In this document: piece by piece, positions 58,199 through 64,000 of the stretch
Layout: every line of letters begins with the position of its first letter
Numbering within the stretch: position 1 is the first letter of the stretch
DNA from: Ruminiclostridium herbifermentans
GTDB taxonomy: Bacteria > Bacillota > Clostridia > Acetivibrionales > DSM-1351
DNA: 64,000 bases
Direction: 5' to 3'
Assembly (NCBI RefSeq): GCF_005473905.2
Contig: NZ_CP061336.1
Span: 2,720,501-2,784,500, forward strand
Notes under the pieces: generated by a model
Told to the model about the DNA's origin: nothing
The model's input: only the letters and a program-made list of their open reading frames with translations
Databases searched by the model: none
Program-made: the position numbers and the translations under genes

Positions 58199-60076
58199 TT
58201 AATTTTTCATCTCCTTCTTCTTTTGCTCATCAAGCTGCGCATTAAGCTTATTATTTATAAATTCAAGCGCAAAATCTTCTAGGTTACAATAAATATCACT
58301 AATTTCTAATGAATCATAGTAAATGGCCTTAAAAGAATTACCATCATTATAAAAAGCTTTATTCTTAACTTTTTCATCTGATTCTTCAAATATATCTCTG
58401 TTCAGATATTTCTGATATTCAGGTAAAGAATACCCTCTAGACTCAAATTGCTTAATAGTATCTTGCAAATCATCATAACTTGAAAAATATTGATTTCTGA
58501 ACTCTGCAACTCTTGTACTAGGCCAAGCTTTAAGCTGTTTCTTTTTACTTGAGTCGTCTGATTTTTCGGCACTATCATTGATATCAGTCTCTTTAGATGT
58601 TTCACAATTTTTATTTGAAACCTTATTCTCTGAATTATTGCTTTCTTCCTTTGGAGTTTTACCAGTGGAAAAGTATTCTGCAAATTCTTCAAGCATCCTT
58701 ATGTCCTTTAAAGGATCAATTTCTTTACCTGTTACTTGCCAAGGACGTCTTAACAGGCTGTATCCGTCATCATTTACATACTGATTTTTCCTCATATTTT
58801 CCAAATCTTCTGTAACCCCTGAAAAGCAGAAATGATAATCAATAAAGCCACGTGTTATATCACTTGCTTTTGATTTTGCCTCAGCTTTAGCATTTGAACA
58901 GCATTCTTCGGCAATTTTATATGCTAAATTGAAAGGAAAATGACTGTGTATAAATGCAATTCCTGCACAAGCAGAAAATTGCAAATCATCATTTTCTGTT
59001 GACTTAGCGTTATTGTCTAAGTTGTCACTTTCAGAATTATTTTTTTGATTCTTTCCACATTGAACAATCTTCTCAAGATAAAGCCTTGTAAGTGGAATTG
59101 CAATTCTAGCATTGCAGATGAATGTAATATCATCACCAGCACAGATTATTGGTCTCATTGGCAATTTAGGTCTATCGCAGTTCTTATTTATATCAAGTTT
59201 TTTCCAATCATTATTAGTGCAAATTGCTTTTTCCAGTGCTTCAGGCATTACATTATATGCTTCTATAGTAAACGAGTTAGTTATTATCTGTGATAATTTT
59301 CTAATTTTAGGTACTGCCTTTTTATACTCAGTTTCATCAGCCATACTCTGGTTAATTGCATATGCCATGTTGTTACCATCAATATGTACAATAGCAAGCA
59401 AGCTTTCTGTTCCCTTGTCTGTAACCATTTCATCAAGGTTGAGCATATAGTTGAAATCATCATATTTATTAGAATCTTCTTTATATTTAATATAAGTCTT
59501 CAATTTTAGATTAGCTTCTGTAGAGTTTAAATCGTTATCATTTATATCTGATTTATATATATTCCTTGATACTATTGGTAATCCAGAAATAGAGTCTCTT
59601 TTTGTAACAGCTATTCCTCTAGGTAGTGTAAGAGGAGGATTTTTTTGCTTTGCTTCGTTAAGTTTACTCATTAATTTATCTATATCATCTTTATAATTTT
59701 CTTCACATTTAACAAATGCTGAAGAAACAGATAAACTATAGGTCTTTTCAAGAATTATTTCGTTCATCCTTCTGTACACTCGCTTATATTCATCTTCACT
59801 CTTAAATGCTGCATAAAGGTTTCCGCCACCTTCATAAATAATCTCGACTTGCAAATATTTTTTGCCTTCAAAATCAAATTCCTCACTTTTATTTTCCCAG
59901 TCGAAATCCATTTTTTCTGAATTGTTCTTACCAAACACATATTCACATGCTTCTTCAAAGCATTTTCTAAGAATATTTTTGATTATCTCCGAAGCACCTA
60001 TTATCTCTTTAATCTTATTAGTACGAAAAATGAATTCCTGTATTCCTCTTACATCAAAAACCGTCAACACTGACAT
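58199..60076 (-). CDS. cas10: Cas10-like large subunit without HD domain
   Basis: 625 residues, starting directly in the first palm domain (VFDVRGIQEFIFRTNKIKEIIGAS, residues 6-29 in part; GGGN at 83-86). The second palm shows HIDGNN (231-236) and AGDD (313-316) in place of the usual GGDD. No HD motif precedes the palm, so no DNase domain. A helical C-terminal D4-like domain follows, with an Asn/Ser/Lys-rich insert (about 475-515). If AGDD still binds metal, it makes cyclic oligoadenylate, which fits the divergent CARF gene. First gene of the five-gene operon; starts after AAGGAGG. Confidence 0.88.
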   Translation of the reverse strand: MSVLTVFDVRGIQEFIFRTNKIKEIIGASEIIKNILRKCFEEACEYVFGKNNSEKMDFDWENKSEEFDFEGKKYLQVEIIYEGGGNLYAAFKSEDEYKRVYRRMNEIILEKTYSLSVSSAFVKCEENYKDDIDKLMSKLNEAKQKNPPLTLPRGIAVTKRDSISGLPIVSRNIYKSDINDNDLNSTEANLKLKTYIKYKEDSNKYDDFNYMLNLDEMVTDKGTESLLAIVHIDGNNMAYAINQSMADETEYKKAVPKIRKLSQIITNSFTIEAYNVMPEALEKAICTNNDWKKLDINKNCDRPKLPMRPIICAGDDITFICNARIAIPLTRLYLEKIVQCGKNQKNNSESDNLDNNAKSTENDDLQFSACAGIAFIHSHFPFNLAYKIAEECCSNAKAEAKSKASDITRGFIDYHFCFSGVTEDLENMRKNQYVNDDGYSLLRRPWQVTGKEIDPLKDIRMLEEFAEYFSTGKTPKEESNNSENKVSNKNCETSKETDINDSAEKSDDSSKKKQLKAWPSTRVAEFRNQYFSSYDDLQDTIKQFESRGYSLPEYQKYLNRDIFEESDEKVKNKAFYNDGNSFKAIYYDSLEISDIYCNLEDFALEFINNKLNAQLDEQKKKEMKN

Positions 60077-60234
60077 TCATATTCCTCCTTAGTTTTACAT
60101 ATGCTTATATTATAATACTAATTATTGTATATATTACAATTTTTATTATATTTATTTCATTTTTGTATTGTTTTTACAAATTTTAAGTGGTAAATTTATA
60201 CATATAAACTAATAATATTAAGGGAGATTGAATA
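60077..60234. promoter_or_regulatory. divergent promoter region cas10 / CARF-HEPN gene
   Basis: The 158 bp between the divergent genes must hold both promoters. TATAATACT around 60108 (palindromic with respect to both strands) and TTGTAT at 60166 with later TATACAT at 60198 are candidates. No operator is recognised. Confidence 0.4.
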
Positions 60235-61716
60235 ATGAATGAGAATATAATGATTTTATTTCTAAGTAATGTACGGCCTGTTAAGAATAATTTAAAAAAG
60301 TATCCATACAAGTATACCGAAACAAATGAAAATCATAATTATAATTTTGATATTAAAGGTGTACAAACTAACGAAGCTGCTGTTAAAACAGTAATTCAAT
60401 TATTACATGAATCTCAAAAAAAGCTTTCCACTGTTTATATGCTCTGCACAAAAACAGTGCTTGATGAGATAAAAGGATTAGAAGAAAAGCACAAAGAATT
60501 CTTTGAAAGAAGAATTAAAGAATTTTGTGAAGATAATAAATACAGTTGTCCTAAATTTGAAAAAATTGATTATGATGAGAGTAGTAAAGGAGAAAAAGTA
60601 TTTAATGAAATAATCAACATGGCAAATAAAATTGACGAAGATTATAACTCATCTGATATTACGGTATATGCTGATATGACTGGTGGAATGAGAAATTCTT
60701 CTATGCTTATGCTATCCATTATGAGATTACTACAATACAAGGGGATAAAAATAGAAAAAGTATTATATTCAAATTGGTCACCCGATACTGGTGAAACATA
60801 TATGGAAATTATAAGTAATGAAGATAAAAATTCTGTTTGCAAGCAAAATGATGATAAACAAAAATATAACACCATTGATAATATTACAGATATTTATAAA
60901 ATAAATAATTTAATTGCAGGTGCTGAAGAATTTGTTAAGTTTGGTAGTGCACAAACACTAACAGAATATTTTCAAATATTTATAAATAATAATCCCACCT
61001 CTCCATTATCGCTATTAATTGATGCAATGAATAACTTTTCTGAAAATCTAAAGTTATGTAGATATGGATATTTTAAAGAATCAATAGATAAATTAAAAGA
61101 TTGTATAAACAATTATAGAAGAAATGCTTTAAATGATATTAATGAGAAAATTTTTTATTTATTTTTATCAACAATAAAAAAAGAATATGATTTATTACTA
61201 AAACAAGATAGAACAGATTTAGATATTATCTCATGGTGCATTGAAAAGGGTTATTTACAACAAGCACTAACATTGTATGTTGAGAAGGTTCCTGATTTTA
61301 TTTATAGCAATCTTTTCCCATCTCTAGATGATAAAGAATTAAAAATTGTAGAAAAATCGTGTTGGTCAAATACTAGCCTAGGCTTCTATTTAATTAATAA
61401 ATACATTTTATCAAAAAACAATGCAAATTATAAACCCAAAAAGAATAAAGAAAAAGATTTTTTAGAACCAGATAAAAAAGCTGAATTAATTATAAATAGA
61501 TTAAATAATAAAATCGTCAAATTAAAATCAGATGTTATCAAATATGACTCCGATTATTTAAAAAATATACTTAAAAATTACTATACAATAAAAGATGACC
61601 GAAACAATTCTAACCATGCAAGTAATGAGAAAAACTTTAAAACTTCAGAGCATATTAAAAATGATTTAATTGAATATATCAATCTTCTTAATAAGAACAA
61701 CAAAAACTATAAATAA
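60235..61716 (+). CDS. CARF-HEPN ribonuclease (Csx1/Csm6-like, TM1812 family)
   Basis: 493 residues. The N-terminal CARF domain opens with ILFLSNVR and has the ligand-loop motif YADMTGGMRNSSMLMLSIMR (144-164, in part). The middle is helical. The C-terminal HEPN motif R-x4-H is intact (Arg456 to His461, in DDRNNSNHAS). The family senses cyclic oligoadenylate from Cas10 and then cuts RNA non-specifically. Starts after AAGGGAG. Transcribed away from the cas operon, followed at once by a small gene. Confidence 0.88.
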   Translation: MNENIMILFLSNVRPVKNNLKKYPYKYTETNENHNYNFDIKGVQTNEAAVKTVIQLLHESQKKLSTVYMLCTKTVLDEIKGLEEKHKEFFERRIKEFCEDNKYSCPKFEKIDYDESSKGEKVFNEIINMANKIDEDYNSSDITVYADMTGGMRNSSMLMLSIMRLLQYKGIKIEKVLYSNWSPDTGETYMEIISNEDKNSVCKQNDDKQKYNTIDNITDIYKINNLIAGAEEFVKFGSAQTLTEYFQIFINNNPTSPLSLLIDAMNNFSENLKLCRYGYFKESIDKLKDCINNYRRNALNDINEKIFYLFLSTIKKEYDLLLKQDRTDLDIISWCIEKGYLQQALTLYVEKVPDFIYSNLFPSLDDKELKIVEKSCWSNTSLGFYLINKYILSKNNANYKPKKNKEKDFLEPDKKAELIINRLNNKIVKLKSDVIKYDSDYLKNILKNYYTIKDDRNNSNHASNEKNFKTSEHIKNDLIEYINLLNKNNKNYK

Positions 61717-61741
61717 CTTATACCACAGGAGAACCCCCACC

Positions 61742-62101
61742 ATGTTCCTTAACCTTACAAACCACCCTCACTCAAACTGGAGTGAAAAGCAAACATCATA
61801 TGCAAAAGCTTATGGTGAAATAGTTGATATGCCATTTCCTGAGATTTCACCGCATTTGTCACGTGAGGGCATTGAAGCTTTAGCACAGGATTATTTGACT
61901 AAAATTATTGCTTTAAAGCCCAAAGCGGTTTTGCTTCAAGGTGAAATGACCTTTACATTTTGTCTTACAAAATTGCTACAAAACTCAGGAATTAAAGTAT
62001 TGGCAGCATGTTCTGAGCGTGTTACTTCTGAAAAAGTAGATTCAGAAGGCAAAACTGTTAGGCTTTCCACTTTTGAATTTGTTCAATTCAGAGAATATTA
62101 A
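61742..62101 (+). CDS. small Rossmann-like protein beside CARF-HEPN gene (Csx15/16/20-like?)
   Basis: 119 residues; start at the ATG after CAGGAG, 25 bp after the CARF-HEPN gene (a longer upstream frame overlaps that gene and is unlikely). Seen: MFLNLTNHPHSNW, VDMPFPEISPH, KAVLLQGEMTFTF and AACSERVTSEK, an alternating strand/helix pattern ending in a conserved-looking Ser-Glu-Arg. Small Csx15/Csx16/Csx20-type proteins with comparable design occur next to CARF effectors and include ring nucleases. I did not recognise the exact family; a role in degrading cyclic oligoadenylate is inference from context. Confidence 0.5.
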   Translation: MFLNLTNHPHSNWSEKQTSYAKAYGEIVDMPFPEISPHLSREGIEALAQDYLTKIIALKPKAVLLQGEMTFTFCLTKLLQNSGIKVLAACSERVTSEKVDSEGKTVRLSTFEFVQFREY

Positions 62102-62130
62102 ACCGAAATATTTATCTATTTCTAATAACA

Positions 62131-62168
62131 AAAGCTTCTTACAGATTTATTCTGTGAGAAGCTTTTTT
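62131..62168 (+). terminator. terminator of the CARF-HEPN operon
   Basis: The stem AAAGCTTCTTACAGA/TCTGTGAGAAGCTTT (one mismatch) is followed by TTTT on the plus strand. Confidence 0.85.
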
Positions 62169-62171
62169 AAC

Positions 62172-62426
62172 GCTCAAATCCCCTACATCTGCTCATTAGC
62201 ATTCTTACCGTCTATCAGGTAGCGGAATACTAGAACATAAATTTTTCATTTCCCCGATTCAGAACACTTGCATTCTTACTGCCCAATCAATTTACAAAAT
62301 TCTAGCTGATGGACTTTTCAAATTCCCTAATTCGGGTCACATGCATTTCAACTGTTGGGAATACCTAGAACACAAGCCAGACAAGTTGTGTTTCAATTCC
62401 CTACAACGGGTCACATGCATTTCAAC
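62172..62426 (-). CRISPR. CRISPR array C (4 repeats, 3 spacers)
   Basis: 37-bp repeats at 62172-62208, 62243-62279, 62316-62352 and 62390-62426, spacers of 34, 36 and 37 bp. The two right-hand repeats are nearly identical (ACAACG versus AATTCG in the middle); the two left ones are degenerate, as expected at the leader-distal end. On the minus strand the repeat ends GGGAATTGAAAC, giving an ATTGAAAC-type 5' handle. The left spacer (62209) is a diverged version of the oldest spacer of arrays A and B, and the 62280 spacer of their second. Confidence 0.88.
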
Positions 62427-62486
62427 TCGTTTTTGAGTTATTCTCAGTAACACCAAGGCTTTCAGCCATTTTGAGATTGGGTTAAA
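62427..62486 (-). promoter_or_regulatory. CRISPR leader C
   Basis: Shares GAGTTATTCTCAGTA, AAGGCTTTCAGCCATTTTGA and GATTGGGTT with leaders A and B. It is adjacent to the best-preserved repeat. Confidence 0.65.
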
Positions 62487-62685
62487 ATTGCACTTTTTAA
62501 CGCTTTTTTATGTTTTCAAGGTGCTTTTTTGCTAGTTTTATATACTTGAAACCCTTTATTATAAAGGCTTTTGAGATTTTTATACTAAAAATCAAAATAA
62601 AAAGTATATAATTATCAAACATTTATTAAATAATATAAAATATGATAGTTATTTACAAAACATTTTAGTTTGATAATCCTAAAAC
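62487..62685. other. intergenic between array C leader and CD1247-type gene
   Basis: AT-rich. GCACTTT/AAGGTGC followed by TTTTTT (62499-62531) is a weak plus-strand terminator; AATCAAAATAAAAAG-type sequence follows. No gene. Confidence 0.35.
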
Positions 62686-62719
62686 ATAAAAAAGCTGCTA
62701 ACATTGGATGTCAGCAGCT
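62686..62719 (-). terminator. terminator of the efp operon
   Basis: The stem AGCTGCTaACAT/ATGTcAGCAGCT (one mismatch) is followed by six T on the minus strand, just after the CD1247-type gene. It marks the right edge of the accessory region. Confidence 0.85.
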
Positions 62720-62754
62720 ATTCATCTGATATTTCTTTTTCTTATTAAATATTT

Positions 62755-63174
62755 TTATTCTTCTTCATGATCACAGTCACAACCGCAACCGCAATCATCA
62801 TCACCACAGTCACAATCCCACTCTAACTCAATCTTTTCATGGCAATGGGGACATTCAATTGTTTCAGCATCTTCATCAATCATGTCAAGATCTACTTCTA
62901 TTATCTCACCGCAGTATGGGCATTCAACTTCTTCAAATTCTAGATCTTCGTCATCATATACCACTTTTTCAAGCTCAGCAAGATCCTCATCAATGCCGTC
63001 AACCTGTTCGCTCATTTCGTCCTGAATTTCCTCAATATCCTCAATTGCAAGAGAAATATCATCCAAAACATCAATGATTGCATTCAGCAATTTACCCTCA
63101 TTTGTTGAATCGTCAATTTTCATACCCTCTGCCAAACCTTTGATGAAAGCTACTCTTTCGCTAATATAGCTCAT
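62755..63174 (-). CDS. CD1247 N-terminal domain protein with zinc ribbon
   Basis: 139 residues. The N-terminal helical part (SERVAFIKGLAEGMKIDDSTNEGKLL, in part) is the CD1247 domain; then a zinc ribbon CPYCGE ... CPHCHE, and a striking C-terminal Cys/Asp-rich tail (WDCDCGDDDCGCGCDCD) that could bind more metal. A standard gene between efp and spoIIIAA in Clostridia; function unknown. Starts after AGGAGGTAA. Confidence 0.85.
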   Translation of the reverse strand: MSYISERVAFIKGLAEGMKIDDSTNEGKLLNAIIDVLDDISLAIEDIEEIQDEMSEQVDGIDEDLAELEKVVYDDEDLEFEEVECPYCGEIIEVDLDMIDEDAETIECPHCHEKIELEWDCDCGDDDCGCGCDCDHEEE

Positions 63175-63235
63175 TAATCTTACCTCCTCATTACCATTTA
63201 GTATTTTTCAGTATTTTATCAGTATTTTGTGTTAA

Positions 63236-63799
63236 TTATTTGTTTACTCTTTCCATGTACTCATTTGTTCTAGTATCAATTCTGATTATATCTCCAACAT
63301 TAATAAATAATGGAACCTTTACAACATAACCAGTTTCAACAGTAGCTGGTTTAGTTGCTCCTGTAGCAGTATCACCCTTAAAGCCAGGATCTGTTTCTGT
63401 AACTTCAAGTTCAACAAATGTAGGTGGCTCAATTCCAAAAACATTTCCCTTATGTGATAATATTCTAACTATTTCATTTTCCTTAACGAGAGCAAGTGAA
63501 TCACCTATTGTTTCCTTGCTTATTGGAATCTGCTCATATGATTCAACATCCATGAAATAGTAAAGATCTTCATCTTTATAAAGATACTGCATATCTTTTC
63601 TATCAATGTGTGCCTTTGGCATTTTATCAGTTGGGCTAAAAGTTCTTTCAACTGTAGCACCAGTAACAATATTTTTTAGCTTACATCTTACAAAAGCTGC
63701 TCCTTTTCCAGGCTTAACGTGTTGGAATTCCACCACTTGGAATATGTTATTATCATATTCAAACGTCACACCATTTTTAAAATCACCAGCTACTATCAT
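63236..63799 (-). CDS. efp: translation elongation factor P
   Basis: Relieves ribosome stalling at polyproline. 187 residues with the three-domain KOW/OB layout; the modified lysine position lies in [10 protein letters not shown] near residue 32, and the C-terminal signature is [15 protein letters not shown]. No efpM-type enzyme (epmA/epmB) is nearby. Starts after CGGAGG. Confidence 0.97.
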   Translation of the reverse strand: MIVAGDFKNGVTFEYDNNIFQVVEFQHVKPGKGAAFVRCKLKNIVTGATVERTFSPTDKMPKAHIDRKDMQYLYKDEDLYYFMDVESYEQIPISKETIGDSLALVKENEIVRILSHKGNVFGIEPPTFVELEVTETDPGFKGDTATGATKPATVETGYVVKVPLFINVGDIIRIDTRTNEYMERVNK

Positions 63800-64000
63800 A
63801 ATATACCTCCGTAATAAATAAACATTTTATGATTAATTCATAAACAAAAATAACCATTTTGCATTATTTGCATCTTAGTTTATATTAAATTATATTTGAC
63901 TCTAAGGCAAGGAAAATTTTCATTATTATACGTTTTTTCATATTTTTTTATCATTCTTAGCTAAACAAAACTATAACTATGCAAATATTGCCACATACTA
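63800..64000. other. promoter region of efp at right edge
   Basis: AT-rich; holds the efp promoter on the minus strand. No gene is visible before the window ends. Confidence 0.35.

Noticed and set aside
60642-60875. 77-codon minus-strand ORF inside the CARF-HEPN gene
   Set aside because: A shadow frame of a well-supported gene; no binding site.
62487-62685. Further gene between array C and the CD1247-type gene
   Set aside because: All six frames are closed by frequent stops.
47718-62754. cas1, cas2, cas6 or a mobile-element integrase in the accessory region
   Set aside because: Every sizeable frame was accounted for; none has the relevant motifs.

Overview
The window looks like the chromosome of a low-GC, spore-forming anaerobe of the class Clostridia. 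The evidence is a full set of clostridial/bacillar sporulation genes (spo0A, spoIVB, spoVM, ylbJ, spoIIIAA to spoIIIAH), the gene order nusB-xseA-xseB-ispA-dxs-tlyA-nadK-argR-recN-spoIVB-spo0A, AT-rich DNA, and strong GGAGG-type ribosome binding sites with frequent GTG/TTG starts. Spacers between genes are unusually long and full of small tandem repeats. The genus cannot be fixed from the sequence alone; a member of the Ruminiclostridium/Acetivibrio/Pseudobacteroides group would fit.

From left to right: 0.4-5 kb holds a cysteine desulfurase-like enzyme, ilvE and ylbJ. 5-9.7 kb holds coaD, rsmD, recG, rpmB and a 23-codon spoVM. 10-18.6 kb is a signalling and housekeeping block: an anchored lipoprotein-like protein, a GAF-GGDEF cyclase, a large FtsA-like protein, nth, glgA and a GAF-HD-GYP protein. 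19-23 kb holds an HtrA protease and a histidine kinase/response regulator pair. 23.7-38 kb is the spo0A-spoIVB-recN-argR-nadK-tlyA-dxs-ispA-xse-nusB region. Between ispA and dxs lies a roughly 0.6-kb structured non-coding region on the minus strand next to a four-helix membrane protein with a DxxxD motif; position, size and partner gene identify it as OLE RNA with OapA. 38-47.7 kb holds the Asp23/AmaP/DUF2273 cell-envelope cluster and the complete spoIIIA operon.

Between spoIIIAA (47.7 kb) and the CD1247-type protein plus efp (62.8-63.8 kb), genes that normally sit close together, lies about 15 kb of accessory DNA. It carries three short, decaying CRISPR arrays that share a repeat, a leader and spacers. 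It also carries a two-gene cassette (an SMC/OLD-like ATPase plus a PD-(D/E)XK-like nuclease) flanked by two of those arrays. The third component is a compact five-gene type III-D-like effector operon (Cas10, Csx10-type fusion, double Cas7, Csx19-like, TIGR03986-type RAMP). A divergent CARF-HEPN ribonuclease and a small conserved-looking partner protein complete the island. There is no cas1, cas2 or cas6 in the window, so adaptation and crRNA processing, if they occur, must be supplied from elsewhere.

How it works together: the five cas genes overlap or abut and should make one RNA-targeting complex guided by crRNAs from the minus-strand arrays. Its Cas10 lacks an HD nuclease domain but keeps a GGDD-like motif (AGDD), so cyclic oligoadenylate signalling to the divergent CARF-HEPN RNase is the likely output. 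The ATPase-nuclease pair looks like an independent defence module that travelled with, or was captured between, copies of the array.
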